Notes: generated by a model from the letters alone, not told the origin. Shown: positions 1 through 11,300, numbered from the stretch's first letter. The stretch: 64,000 bases of DNA from Phycomyces nitens (GCA_022702545.1 JAHRBC010000002.1:7564001-7628000), one strand, 5' to 3'. Program-made: numbers and translations.

Positions 1-116
1 CCGTATCCCCATCTTCCGATGATAGTGCTCGAGGACGATCACAAAGCCAGGAGGGGGGTAATGTCAGAGTTGACATAGCGAATAATAACCCAGATAATCA
101 GGTACCCAATCGGTAA
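1..116 (+). pseudogene. 3' fragment of Ty3/gypsy pol (older copy)
   Basis: The first 61 bases match positions 5428-5488 of the complete gypsy element downstream with one visible difference, so the window opens inside the pol tail of a second copy. As in the complete copy, the frame runs through the purine-rich tract into the LTR and stops at 114-116 (TAA). Everything upstream lies outside the window, so whether that copy's polymerase is intact cannot be judged. Confidence 0.85.
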
Positions 117-437
117 TGCTTTTAACATATGTCTTCAAGGTTATACCGATTGGTTCCCCTTTTTGTAAAACCAAGACATATTCTCATCGCCTCTCATAAA
201 GAGATAACCAATGTGTCTTGAGTAAAAAGTAATTAGTTTAGATAGTTTCACTTATAAAATCTGTATAAATACTACAACGATTTGTATCAATAAAAAAGGC
301 ATTCAATTCTCTATATTCCTATTTATCCTAAACGTCCTAGTTGGTGGTGATCTATTGCAAAAACTCATCTAAGTCAAGCATTAGCAAGATACACCCAGTC
401 GAGACTTGACAACGATTCCCAGTGGGTTTGACCAATA
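62..437 (+). repeat. LTR of older gypsy copy, left segment
   Basis: It starts TGTCAGAGTTGACA directly after a G-rich polypurine tract and is about 97% identical to the 347-bp LTRs of the young copy over their whole length. It then continues about 26 bases further (412-437). The tail resembles the end of the solo LTR at 30334-30709 (shared cttgac..gat.cccagtgg). The young element is inserted at 438, so the rest of this LTR should be 5840-5886. The extended length is inference; the homology is visible. Confidence 0.65.
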
Positions 438-784
438 TGTCAGAGTTGACATAGCGAATAATAACCCAGATAATCAGGTACCCAATCGGTAATGCTTTTA
501 ACATATGTCCTCAATGTTATACCAATTGGTTCCCCTTTTTGTAAAACCAAGACATATTCTCATCGCCTCTCATAAAGAGATAACCAATGTGTCTTGAGTA
601 AAGAGTAATTAGTTTAGATAGTTTCACTCATAAAATCTGTATAAATACTACAACGATTTGTAACAATAAAAAGCATTCAATTCTCTATATTCCTATTTAT
701 CCTAAACGTCCTAGTTGGTGGTGATCTATTGCAAAACTTATCTAAGTCAAGCATTAGCAAGATACACCCAGTCGAGACTTGACA
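438..784 (+). repeat. 5' LTR of gypsy element
   Basis: Starts TGTCA and ends TGACA. It holds a TATA box (TATAAATA, 640-647) and a downstream AATAAA (666-671), the expected promoter and polyadenylation layout. Confidence 0.93.
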
Positions 785-800
785 ATTGGTAGCTGAATGA
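785..800 (+). other. Probable primer binding site
   Basis: Immediately after the LTR, TGGTAGCTGAATGA (787-800) begins with TGG, the complement of a tRNA CCA end, where gypsy elements place the minus-strand primer site. The priming tRNA was not identified. The site overlaps the gag start codon at 797. Confidence 0.5.
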
Positions 801-2220
801 ACAATTCCTCCAACCATACTGTTATCCCGTTTGATTTACTCAAGAAATTCGAAATCGAAGAGAAAGTCCTTGCACTTCTCCCTGCCCATCTGAAAGAAGG
901 TTTTTCTGCCTCCCGCTGTGTTCCTGTTGTCCCTGCCGAACAACGCCTGGAATTGACCCCATCCCAAGAATCAGCCTTTGATATACACGCCCGCGCTACT
1001 GCTACTCGTTGGATTAGGCGCGCCGATCCCAATTTGATTTCCCTTGAAACATCCCCACAACACGCACCCACTCCTATGCTTCCCCCTGGTACACCCGAGA
1101 ACCCCATCGGTTCCACTGATATGGCTGCTATGATCGAAGCCATGACTCTGGCTTTCCAAAAAGCCATGACCACCAAGGCCCCTGTCCGCCGTGCCAAGGA
1201 GCCTGAGGTTTACACCGGTGAGCGTTCTGCCACCGCCATCGATGGCTGGCTTCGTTCCATTGAACGCTATGCTGCCATTACGTCTCTCCCCGATGCCCAA
1301 TGGACCACATATGCTGTTACCTTGCTTCGTGGTCGTGCTGACACTTGGTGGCGTCGCATCAAAGACTCTGACTACACCACCGAGTCTTGGGCCACGTTTA
1401 AAGAACGTCTCAACCGTGAATTCCGCCCTGTCCAGTCTGCACGCCAAGCCCGTGCCCGTATGGCCGCCCTGCGCCAGACCTCGTCTGTGGAGGTTTTTGT
1501 CGATGCCTTCTATGACATCAAGTTGGAGATCCCCGGAATGACTGATGATGAAGCTGTCGACCGTTTTACCAACGGTCTTCGCAATGATGTTCGTTCCCAC
1601 GTGGTCACCAAGGACCCTTTTGACCTTGAAGATGCTGTCCGTGCTGCCTTAGCCTTTGACAGTGCCCGCCGCCCCGCCCAATCTGCTCCTCGCATGGTCG
1701 TTCCCGACTACTCGCGCAACGATGGTCCCACACCAATGGACCTCGATGCTATGGAGGGAGGGGGTTTGGTAGATCAAACTACCAACCCCGCTCGTCGCAA
1801 CGCAATGGTCAAAGCTCCTCACAGGGTTCCAGCCAAGGAGACCGCAAGTGTTTTTGGTGTGGCAAGTCAGGCCATATCCGCCGTAACTGCCGAGAGCGCA
1901 TATCTGCCTTCCGCCGTCTAGACGAGGACCGCATGCGTAGCATGAACCGCAACAGTCCCGAGCAGTTGCAATACCATGACGAACATCAAGAATCTAGGGA
2001 TGTAATTAATAACAAAGTAGATGTAAACTATAAAGAACATGTTAATAAAGATCTTCCTTCCCAGTATACTATTGTCCCCGAGGTGGTAACCAAGAGCAAT
2101 GTTGAGAATAGTGAAATTGATAGCCAAGACTTGGTACACCTAGACCAGTTAAATGCTTCAATTAGCACAGACCTCCCCTGTACAAAGCCGTTAGCCATGA
2201 AAGAACCCTACAAGTCCTGA
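797..2220 (+). CDS. gag: gypsy gag (capsid-nucleocapsid), read in two frames
   Basis: Structural protein of the retrotransposon particle. From 797 an open frame of 374 codons (to 1921) encodes the capsid part, with the tryptophan-rich retrotransposon-gag region near residues 140-230 (DTWWRRI, TFKERLNREFRP). The nucleocapsid is not in that frame: a G/R/S/Q-rich stretch and the knuckle CFWCGKSGHIRRNC (from 1849) lie in the -1 frame, which stays open to 2220. The switch must fall near the G-rich run at 1750-1770. It is either a one-base deletion or a -1 frameshift site. A second -1 change is needed to reach pol. Because the LTRs look identical, both shifts are either very recent damage or part of expression; I cannot tell which. 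Confidence 0.8.
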
Positions 2221-5200
2221 TTGACAGTGGCGCAAGCGCCAATTATGTGACACCAGAGACAGCTGAACTGGCCGAAACGGTAATCCCAGTCCAAGGCCGT
2301 GAAGTAGAAACCGCCAATGGACATCGCACCCGCATTAGCCGTAAGGTCATCATGTCAATCTCCCTTAACGGTTATCAAGATACCGTAGAGGCCTTTGTTT
2401 TTCCCATGAAGTTTGACATGATCCTTGGCCGTACTTGGTTACAGCAAGCTAAGCCTGTTCCAGATTGGAACACCGACAGTTGGACACTGAGACAAGCGGA
2501 TAAGACTTTTTCCTTGATGCCGCACACCACACAGACCACTCCCTCGTGCTTGAATTATCTGATATCGCACAAGCAAGCAAGCAAGTTGACAGGAAAAGAT
2601 GGTACTGATAGCTTCTTGCTATACATGAAAGAAGACGTGGAGAAGGTGTTTGCCGAAGCTGGTTGGGAAAACCTGGTGCAAGAGTTCCCCGATGTGTTTA
2701 AAGACGAGTTGCCTGGCCTGCCTCCCAATCGTAACGTAAGACATGTCATTGACACGGAAGGCGCCAGACCAATCAACAGGCCGCCATTTAAGATGAGTCC
2801 TCTGGAGCTGGACGAGCTGAAGCGTCAGCTGAAAGAGTTACTCGACCTGAAGTTGATCCGACCAAGTGCTTCTCCCTGGGGTGCCCCAGTACTGTTTGTA
2901 AAGAAGAAGGACGGTGCAATGCACATGTGCATCGACTACCGCGCGCTCAACAAGTTGACAGTCCGCAACAACCACCCTCTTCCCCGAATCGACGAATGCC
3001 TGGAGTGCCTACGTGGTTCCACCCACTTCACAAGTCTTGACCTCAAGAGCGGGTACCACCAAGTGCGCATCCAACCATCTGATGTTCCGAAAACGGCATT
3101 CAATACCCGTTATGGTCAGTACGAGTTTCTGGTTCTCCCTTTTGGCTTGACCAATTCACCGCCCACGTTCCAAAGTCTGATGAACCGAGTACTCGGTGAT
3201 TGCCTGGATGACTTTGCTTTGGTCTACTTGGATGACATCCTCATCTTCAGTAAGACAGAGTCTGATCACAAGCAACACGTCTGCCATGTCCTGAAGCTAC
3301 TCCAAGAAGCGAAACTAGTCGCCAACCTCAAGAAATGCGAGTTCAATAAGAAGGAATTGATCTTTGTGGGTTTCCAGATCTCCGCCCAGGGAATCCTTCC
3401 TGCCCCCCACAAGGTCAAAGCAGTGAAAGACTGGCCTGTGCCCACCAATGTGCAAGAAGTCCGCCAGTTCTGTGGTTTGGCCCAACACTACCGCCGATTC
3501 ATCCCAGGTTATGCGAGCATGGTGTCACCGCTGACCGACCTTACCAAGGGCACTGGCGCCAAGCGAAGATCAATTGTCTGGACGAAAGAATGCCAGGACA
3601 GCTTTGAGCTGATTAAGGAGAAGCTGATTTCCCCACCAGTCCTGCAGGCGCCCGACGTGCACAGGCCGTACAAGATCGAAACAGATGCATCCGACTTTGG
3701 TGTAGGCGCCGTTTTACTGCAAGAAGGTGATGATGGTTCATGGCACCCGTTGGCATTCGAATCCAAGAAGTTCTCCAGAGCAGAGCGATCCTATCCGGCT
3801 CAGGAGCGCGAACTTCTTGGCATTATACATGCACTTCGGACCTGGAGATGTCTGATTGATGGCCGCCTGTATACTGTATTCTCGGATCACCTGCCATTGA
3901 AGTATTTCCGTGCACAGATCACACCGACACCACGCCTCGTTCGTTGGATTGCCGAGCTTGAGCTGTACGCCCCAGATATACAATACAAGCCCGGTAAAGA
4001 AAACGATGTGCCCGATGCTTTGTCCCGCTGTGGTGGTCCAGAAAGTAACTGTGATCCTGAGTCCCTGGAACCCGAGTACTTATACGCCACGCCGCTTACC
4101 CATGCCTCAGATTGGCCGTCATTTTATGCCTTTAGACCCGAGCTAGTCCCTCAAGAAGCTCGTGGTATCGTTGAGAAGAACCGCGCCCAATTTGTTGTCC
4201 GCAGTGGCAAGGTGTTCCGTAAGGTGAAGATCAATGAGACGGAGTCGAAAGATGTGCCTTTCCTCCCTTTTGCCCGCCGAGCCGATACAATCCAGAATTA
4301 CCACAATGGATTTGGCCACTCAGGATTCACAACAATGGTCGATCTCTTCAAGTCCCGTCACTGGTGGCCAACCATGCATACAGATATCAAGGAATGGCTG
4401 AGCACTTGTCCAGAATGCCAGCTGAACGCAAGAAAAGATGGTAATCACCATGATGAGATGCATCCCCTGAAGGTCCCTGGTGCATTCCAGCGTTGGCACC
4501 TCGATTTTGTTGGCCGACTCCCCACCACGCAAAAAGGCAATCGTTGGTTGCTAGTCGCAGTAGACTACACAACGAATTGGCCAATTGCACGCGCTGTACC
4601 GGTGGCATCCGCTGAAGCTGTGGCCGACTTCATCCATGAAGAGATTGTGATGCGTTTTGGTTGTCCTGCCGAAATTTTGACCGACCGTGGTGCAAATTTC
4701 ACCAGTAAGCTTGTTGCCTCTTACCTCGCCCGCCTAAAAGTGACCCACCGCCTGACCTCTGCTTTTCATCCAAGAACCAATGGAAAATGCGAGCGTCTAA
4801 ATGGTACCATTAAGCAAATGATCCGCAAGTACACTAATGGTGCCATCCATCGCTGGGACATGTTCATACCCGCTGCTATTTGGGCCTGCCGCATCCGCAC
4901 TCATGCCACCACTGGGTTTAGCCCCTTTTTCCTGACTTATGGCCGTAATCCTGTCCTGCCTGGTGACACCATGGAACCTTATATCGACAAAGCCGTTTCC
5001 GAAGACCCGCGTGATTTTGCCGAGGCTCGAGCTCAAGAACTGGAAAAACTTGATGATGCTCGCCTTGCTGCAGAACTCCGGTTGTCTCTCGCCAGTGACA
5101 AGGACAAGGTGCGATGGGACGCAGCCATGAAAGCCATTTCTTTTGAGCTAGGTGACCATGTTAAGCTCACTCACGAAGGTCGTTTTGGTTTGGAACCCAA

Positions 5201-5543
5201 GTTCAAGGGTCCATTCATCATAGTCAACAAGAACACGGAGTATGGTACCTACAAGTTGGAAACTCTTAGTGGTGAGCCTCTCGCGTCCTGGGTTCATGTT
5301 GACCGCCTCTATCCCGTTCGCGGTGATGTCTCTGACACACCCTGGTATGACCCCACTGCTTCTCGTGCCGCTTGGCGTGCTGCTATGCGCCTCACCAATT
5401 CTGATGTCCCCAACGATGCTGTCGATCCTGTATCCCCATCTTCCGATGATAGTGCTCGAGGACGATCACAAAGCCAGGAGGGGGGTAATGTCAGAGTTGA
5501 CATAGCGAATAATAACCCAGATAATCAGGTACCCAATCGGTAA
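2166..5543 (+). CDS. pol: gypsy pol: protease, RT, RNase H, integrase
   Basis: Polyprotein that copies and integrates the element. The frame opens after a stop at 2163 and overlaps the gag frame until 2220. Visible in order: aspartic protease LIDSGASANYV (about 2217-2249), reverse transcriptase with YLDD (about 3225), RNase H ETDASDFGVGAVLL (about 3680), integrase zinc-binding HH-CC region (about 4300-4420), integrase core with DFVGR, TDRGANF and NGKCERLNG, and a C-terminal GPY/F-like module ending in WVHVDRLYPV. There is no ATG near the protease, so it is probably made by frameshift from gag. The last 17 codons and the stop (5489-5543) lie inside the 3' LTR. No internal stop is seen. Confidence 0.93.
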   Translation, partial: HRPPLYKAVSHERTLQVLIDSGASANYVTPETAELAETVIPVQGREVETANGHRTRISRKVIMSISLNGYQDTVEAFVFPMKFDMILGRTWLQQAKPVPDWNTDSWTLRQADKTFSLMPHTTQTTPSCLNYLISHKQASKLTGKDGTDSFLLYMKEDVEKVFAEAGWENLVQEFPDVFKDELPGLPPNRNVRHVIDTEGARPINRPPFKMSPLELDELKRQLKELLDLKLIRPSASPWGAPVLFVKKKDGAMHMCIDYRALNKLTVRNNHPLPRIDECLECLRGSTHFTSLDLKSGYHQVRIQPSDVPKTAFNTRYGQYEFLVLPFGLTNSPPTFQSLMNRVLGDCLDDFALVYLDDILIFSKTESDHKQHVCHVLKLLQEAKLVANLKKCEFNKKELIFVGFQISAQGILPAPHKVKAVKDWPVPTNVQEVRQFCGLAQHYRRFIPGYASMVSPLTDLTKGTGAKRRSIVWTKECQDSFELIKEKLISPPVLQAPDVHRPYKIETDASDFGVGAVLLQEGDDGSWHPLAFESKKFSRAERSYPAQERELLGIIHALRTWRCLIDGRLYTVFSDHLPLKYFRAQITPTPRLVRWIAELELYAPDIQYKPGKENDVPDALSRCGGPESNCDPESLEPEYLYATPLTHASDWPSFYAFRPELVPQEARGIVEKNRAQFVVRSGKVFRKVKINETESKDVPFLPFARRADTIQNYHNGFGHSGFTTMVDLFKSRHWWPTMHTDIKEWLSTCPECQLNARKDGNHHDEMHPLKVPGAFQRWHLDFVGRLPTTQKGNRWLLVAVDYTTNWPIARAVPVASAEAVADFIHEEIVMRFGCPAEILTDRGANFTSKLVASYLARLKVTHRLTSAFHPRTNGKCERLNGTIKQMIRKYTNGAIHRWDMFIPAAIWACRIRTHATTGFSPFFLTYGRNPVLPGDTMEPYIDKAVSEDPRDFAEARAQELEKLDDARLAAELRLSLASDKDKVRWDAAMKAISFELGDHVKLTHEGRFGLEPKFKGPFIIVNKNTEYGTYKLETLSGEPLASWVHVDRLYPVRGDVSDTPWYDPTASRAAWRAAMRLTNSDVPNDAVDPVSPSSDDSARGRSQSQEGGNVRVDIANNNPDNQVPNR
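5473..5488 (+). other. Polypurine tract
   Basis: AGCCAGGAGGGGGGTAA-like purine run directly before the 3' LTR, the usual plus-strand primer. The same tract precedes the LTR at 62. Confidence 0.75.
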
Positions 5544-5835
5544 TGCTTTTAACATATGTCCTCAATGTTATACCAATTGGTTCCCCTTTTTGTAAAACCA
5601 AGACATATTCTCATCGCCTCTCATAAAGAGATAACCAATGTGTCTTGAGTAAAGAGTAATTAGTTTAGATAGTTTCACTCATAAAATCTGTATAAATACT
5701 ACAACGATTTGTAACAATAAAAAGCATTCAATTCTCTATATTCCTATTTATCCTAAACGTCCTAGTTGGTGGTGATCTATTGCAAAACTTATCTAAGTCA
5801 AGCATTAGCAAGATACACCCAGTCGAGACTTGACA
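5489..5835 (+). repeat. 3' LTR of gypsy element
   Basis: I see no difference from 438-784 on reading. It contains the last codons of pol and the same TATA box (about 5691-5698). Confidence 0.93.
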
Positions 5836-5839
5836 AATA

Positions 5840-5886
5840 TTGGCTGTGTTATAGCATTGGAAGAACAACCCAGATCAGGAACGACA
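5840..5886 (+). repeat. Right segment of older gypsy LTR
   Basis: It follows the AATA duplication and ends CCAGATCAGGAACGACA. This resembles the 3' end of the solo LTR at 30334-30709 (ccagatcgatacctgaca read on the minus strand). It is therefore probably the displaced end of the LTR that starts at 62. Confidence 0.45.
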
Positions 5887-5924
5887 AAAATAAAAATAAT
5901 AGTTATACTAAAGTATAAGCTAAT

Positions 5925-5998
5925 TGCCCACTACAGGGGTCGAACCTGTGGCCTTGGCGTTATTAGCACCACGCTCTAACCAACTGAGCTAAGCGGGC
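5925..5998 (-). tRNA. tRNA-Ile (anticodon AAT)
   Basis: Read on the minus strand from 5998, the sequence folds as a full cloverleaf. The acceptor stem is GCCCGCT/AGTGGGC with one G-U pair and discriminator A at 5925. The D arm has the A box TTAGCTCAGTTGG, the anticodon stem-loop is TGGTG-CTAATAA-CGCCA, and the T arm has the B box GGTTCGAACC. The loop gives anticodon AAT, read as IAU for isoleucine. There is no intron, and CCA is not encoded, as expected in eukaryotes. Its first 15 nt are repeated four more times to the right, at LINE junctions. It is the landing site for LINE and LTR elements on its 5' side, and a gypsy insertion lies close on its 3' side. Confidence 0.96.
5984..5998 (+). repeat. 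15-mer junction repeat, copy 1 (inside the intact tRNA)
   Basis: CTGAGCTAAGCGGGC, the complement of tRNA nt 1-15. Other copies are at 18240, 30811, 31820 and 33374. It is the apparent LINE target-site duplication. Confidence 0.93.
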
Positions 5999-6008
5999 AC
6001 TGCTCTTT

Positions 6009-6761
6009 TGACACGTGTGTTGTGGGCAGGTTAGGTTTCGACCATAAAGCCGGACCAAGGGCCCGGACATAGACATAGGAGGTGTCGGAGGCCGGGCTAG
6101 CCCGAGTAAGAAGTCCGAGCCGAGTGAGTTGGGCAGGTTTCCGGTGAGGTGACGTTGGCAGGGCAATCCCCGAGTTTCTATATTTTTCTTTCTTCCTAGT
6201 CTTTTCCCGTTTTTTATTTTATTACATTTATTTATTTCCTTTTTTATATTATTTCCTTTTCTATTTCTTTTGTGAATCCTTGACACCTTCTTGCAGGATT
6301 GTACCATTTAACACCTCTTTAAACAATTGTCTTTGTACAATGTACTTCTTCCATTTTTACCTTTATTATTTTTACAATATTTTTATACTATACTTTATCA
6401 CACTGGTCTAGAATTGCATCATTTTATTCACTTATTTCTTTATTCTTCGTTTTACATTGACTGCGATGGCACAATTCCATCCAGTTATTTTATTATTTTT
6501 GGTTATTCTTTTTCGATTCTGAATGTCTATAAAAGACATTCAGTTTTCAATCAATAAAACATATCTTTCGTTGGGTTTAATACTGGTTCTATTTTATTTT
6601 ATTTGTACTTTTCAATCTCTGAAGAGCAGTGATATTTTGCCCGGTTACATTTTGGGAATATACTGTTGAGTTTTGTTAGTCATTTTCTTTATCTATATTA
6701 TTGTTTTACTATTTGCCGTCATTCGTCACTATACACAACCGTATACACACATCACGCGTCA
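6009..6761 (+). repeat. Solo LTR-like element M1 (753 bp)
   Basis: Starts TGACACG, ends CACGCGTCA, and has the 4-bp duplication CTTT at 6005-6008 and 6762-6765. It holds a GTGACGT motif near 6149, a TATA box TATAAAAG (6528-6535) and CAATCAATAAA just downstream. It starts 10 bp from the tRNA 5' end. It shares only ends and promoter layout with M2-M5. There are no internal genes, so I call it a solo LTR. Confidence 0.85.
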
Positions 6762-6766
6762 CTTTC

Positions 6767-7750
6767 TGACACGGTGTGTTGTGGTGTTGTCGGCCTCAGT
6801 CGCAACCCGATTTTTGGGCTGTTTTGGGTAGCCAAGGTCACTGACGGTGCAGGTAGTCGTGACGTGGTCCTCAATTTATTTCATTTGCCGACGGTGGGCG
6901 AAGACCTTTGCACCTTTTCCCTTTGACATTTTTTTCTTGTCTCTCAATTTTTCTAATTTTTCCTTAACAAAACCTTTTCCCCTTTCTTTCGATTTCCACT
7001 CACACTAAAATTTAGTGTTGTGTTTTGTTGTACACTTCTTTAACAATTTTAGTAAAAAATCTCTCGTTAGTCAAGTCTACAAATCTCCCAACAATTTTCT
7101 CATTTATTTAGTTTTATTATTATTTTTATTTTTATTGATTCTATTCTATCCAATATTCTGTCAACTCTTCCGTATGTTATTTTATGATTTCATACAACAT
7201 CTTTCTATTATTTTATCGTATATTATTTTATCCAACAATTAGTATAAATATCTCAAAATCAAACACTCAATAAACAATGTCGAATTCTGATACAAGTTTC
7301 TTCTCTGACAAAGTTGTCTGAATCCTTATTCTTTCTTGTGAATTTCTTCCGTTATATTTTGTTTCTTACCAAGTCTTCGTGGAAGATTGGTTGTTCTTTA
7401 TATTTTTATTTGTATTAGTCAAGTCTTCTTGGAAGATTGACTACCCCCTTTTTTTATTATTCTCATTTGTATCCCTGTGCTGTATTTTGTTATTGATTCA
7501 CCTGTGGTGAAGTTAATATCATATATTTGTATCCATCCTATTTGTATCCCCTTTTTGCTCTCACTTTTGTGAAAGCATTTCTTATTCCTGTCCTTGTAGT
7601 CACTTTGGTAACAAAGCGACTATCTTATTTGCACCCGTTTCCTCCTTTTCGAACCTATTCTTCCTCCATTCCGGATTTCGATCCATATTACTACCCGTAC
7701 CTTTCTTTTCTCGTCCACCTCCTACATACAACAAAGTACCACACGCGTCA
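6767..7750 (+). repeat. Solo LTR-like element M2 (984 bp)
   Basis: TGACACGG...ACACGCGTCA with duplication TTTC at 6763-6766 and 7751-7754. Close relative of M5 (31845-32825). TATA box at 7243-7250 and AATAAA about 20 nt later. Downstream lie two hairpins with nearly the same loop but different stems (7368-7391, 7417-7442). Confidence 0.87.
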
Positions 7751-8374
7751 TTTCACTTTAACATTTATTTTGACCGGTTGGCAATTTTTATTATTGCCGC
7801 ATCCATTCAAAATCGATATCCATCCATCCAAACAACACTCTAAAACGACGCATCCATTGACGAAATCATTGCATCCATTGTCCATCAACCCCCAACTGCA
7901 TCCATCCATCTCTCAGGTACCTCAGAAAATTTTTTCAGAGCTTTCAGACAACTTTTTGTTTTCGCAATCTCCAATGTCAACATCGTTGCCCCCATCTGCA
8001 TTGCAGGGATTACCTGATGCACTTGCTGCATTCCTGAGCAACATGCATGTTCAATTCACTGAACTCCAGAGCCGAACTGCCCAGTTGGAGACTCTTACTG
8101 CTGCCAATGCCCGATTGACCTCAGAATTAGAGAATGCCAAGACGATGATTGCCGATCTCCAAGCTGAGAATGCAATGTTGGCTGGAAAAAATTTTCCTGC
8201 CATTTCGAACCCCGCCGGCGCGCCTCAGGCATCTCCTTATTTTCTATCGTCTGATGTTTAAATTTGGAGGAATAGTGGCTTTTTCAGTGAAGGCTTGGCT
8301 GAGTTACTAGTTATTTTCTCTTGATTTCTTTTTATTTTTTTCTTTCTCGAATTCTTTATTAAAAATATTCAAAA

Positions 8375-11300
8375 ATGTCCAACAACACTATTATCTATAA
8401 CATTTCGAACATCCAAAATGCTTTGATCAACTCATCAATTGAAGGCATTAAAATGCTTCCTTTGAATACAACAATCTCAGTAAAAGCCAGTGAATGGGAG
8501 CAGTGCCTTGGCCGCATGAATGCACTCTGCTCAACAAAGTGGACAGTAAATAGAAAACTTCAGGATCAAAGTTTAGTCTTTGGAGAGACTAGACAATGTC
8601 ATCGTTCTGGAAAATATCAGTCTAAGCGTCAAATCCGTCTTGCGCAAAAGGACTCAAAGAGATGTGGGTGTACTGCTGCTTTGAAAATCAAGCAGTATAA
8701 TGGCACCTCGATTGTTACCTTTTGCATGACAAAAGATCATATCAATCATGTTCCTGGAGAGCGCCAGGAAATCAGAACTTTGCCTTTGCCCTCTGAGGCA
8801 ATCAAGATCATCGAGGATCAGCTGAGAAGTGGAAGCAGTTGTAGAAACACAAGGATATCTACTCTTAGACAAATTGAAAACTGGGGTGTGGGTATCAGAA
8901 AGCCCAATTATGAAGAGATTTACAATAGAATGAAGAAGGTTTGTTGGCAGTGATGTAAAGAAAAAGAGATTGAATTTAATAGTATGATACAAAATATAGA
9001 TGGAAACATTGTTATATATGTTTAACTCAAATGAGAAGACATCTTTGTCAATCTGGTTGAACGAAAAGCTGGCATCCCAGAATTATTCAATCTTTATTGG
9101 AAATCTCTTGGCATACTCAAACAACCAAGATCTCTTTGCATTTGGATTCCAGTCGCCAACACAAGTACCACTATGGCGGAAGGACCGGTAGCTGTGCCGA
9201 AAACGGTAGCATAACTACCGTTTTTTATGATTTTTGAGCACTTTATCTCCGCAGATTGTGGTTGAAAGGTAATGTCATCGATGCCGATTCATAAAAGTCG
9301 CATGGAATGTCTTTTCATCAGGCAATGAGGTAGTTGTAGTACCATAGAAAGGGCTCGTAAGTTTTTAGGCAACGTTATTTATTGAAATGAGCATTTTATT
9401 TGGTGTTAACGATGTTGCGCATTTTTGAGAAAAATAATTTTTCGCCTGTGTGAACAAAACGGTAGTTATGCTACCGTTTTTTGAAACAATTTTTTTGTTT
9501 TTGACATTATTAGCCATTTTATTTTATTTTATTTGGTATTGATATTTATAAAGAAAGAAAAAAGAAAAAGAAAATTTTTATAAAGTGGCAAGATTACCCC
9601 TGGTCACATGCAGATTGTCATTAAACACATAATATGATGCAATGATAAAGAACTGATTACTACTCGGAGGGTACTGGATGAGCCCAACTTGATGCTGAAT
9701 GTCATCCACATTAACAGCATATTTTGGCTGGGTTGTTTGTCCAGTTGAGCTGTGTGACCGCCGTATTACGATTGGCACAGATGAGTCATGGGCTGCTGTA
9801 CCATGCTCTTTCATCACTTCAACGAATGCCAGAAAGTGCGGTGTGCCATCAACCTCTTTATGCTCAAAATAAAATTCCACGGTGCCAACAAACCAGCTTT
9901 GAATAGTTATATTGCGACGGCTAGATAAAAATATAAAAAATGCGAGTGATCTCTATTTTGTATTTTGACTAATACCAATACTCACTTTCTGTATGGACAG
10001 GTGAACATCACATGATGATTGCCACGTCTGGTCTCGTTTTTTATTCTTTGGTACATACATGAAGAATGTACGGTTGAATTTTTCCAAAGACGAGAAGCAA
10101 CAACAATCGTCGGGTCATCAAGTTCAATACTGTCCATACCACTGTTTCGCACATAGTACTTTGCCAAAGTATTCTTGACAACAGGGCTGCTGACACCTTC
10201 CAAGTCATCATCATTCAAACTGGCATGTCAGTTGAATGGCTCCCATAGCTGGGCAGCACTTACACCATCTGGAAGATCTAAGAAACTTGCTTCATTATAT
10301 GTGGACGGCTGACTTGTACTAGGATAATTCTGAGAGCTGTTTGCTGAACTGACAAAGCTATGAACAGCAAAGCGCTCAACAAGCAAACTGGCATTTCTAC
10401 CGCCCTTCAAGTTTGACGTGATAAGCTTGGAGTATACTCTAATTACTTTTTCCATGGGTAGGTAAGAGATTATTTGACTAATAATAGCAACAGCAGCAAA
10501 GACACTTCTTGGTCAATGATGACAAAATCAACGTACCTGTCATCAATGATTGTGGCCAGTGAGGCACGGCTAGGACAATAGCACTCCACATTTACAAGTG
10601 CAAAAGAATGTGGTGTGCCAAGAATCTTCTTCAAGACACCTTTAAGAGTGCAAACCAGACTTGTAAGAGAAAAATAGCAGAGAACAGCCAGGCAAGTTTA
10701 TTAATTAACAAACATTTGAATATACATTATAATTAATACAATATTTTTATTATGTTATAGCAGGAAAGAGCAAGCAGTTCTTTTCTTTCGGAAGATGAGG
10801 TATTTCAAACGGATGACGAGGCTGAATCCCCAATCATGACAGATGTACTATAAGTTAGAGCTTTTTGTTGCTCATCTATTCTCAATTTAATATTAATATA
10901 ATATTTCTACTGTTTGATATAGGTTTACACCACTAGGAATGAGCAATGAGCCTTCATCTAAGAGAAACAGACTAAGTCTTTAATATTCTTTAGGCTGCTC
11001 TTATTGGTTCTCTCATATTTTTAGTATATGTTTTAGCGCACTTTTTCTTTTCCTCTTTTCCTTTAGCTGTTTTATCTTTGCTTTGGTCCTCTCCTTTGAA
11101 ATAAAATCGAATAACTCTCCATCACGTAAGATTGCCACCTTAATAAATGCCCGATTGGCATCTTGTATACCACATCTTCAGCTCTGTTGTTTTTAATCTA
11201 GGAATGAAACACACATCTCGCCCTTTTTCAAGCACCAAAAAAATGAATTTTTTTATAGCTGTATTACGCCGAGGTTAGTTTATATTTCTTTTCTTTTCTT

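Larger units (their letters stand above)
438..5835 (+). mobile_element. Complete Ty3/gypsy LTR retrotransposon
   Basis: Two LTRs of 347 bp, which I read as identical (438-784 and 5489-5835), flank gag and pol. LTR ends are TGTCA/TGACA. The 4-bp direct repeat AATA at 434-437 and 5836-5839 is the target duplication. Domain order is gag, zinc knuckle, protease, RT, RNase H, integrase, which defines Ty3/gypsy; there is no chromodomain. Identical LTRs imply a recent insertion, into the LTR of an older relative. The element lies about 90 bp from the 3' end of the tRNA-Ile gene. Confidence 0.95.

Noticed and set aside
5939..6307. Minus-strand open frame across the tRNA.
   Set aside because: It overlaps the tRNA and LTR M1, with no conserved peptide.
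7527..7973. N-terminal extension of LINE-A ORF1.
   Set aside because: It includes LTR M2 and LINE 5' UTR. The conserved start MSTSLPPS is at 7974.
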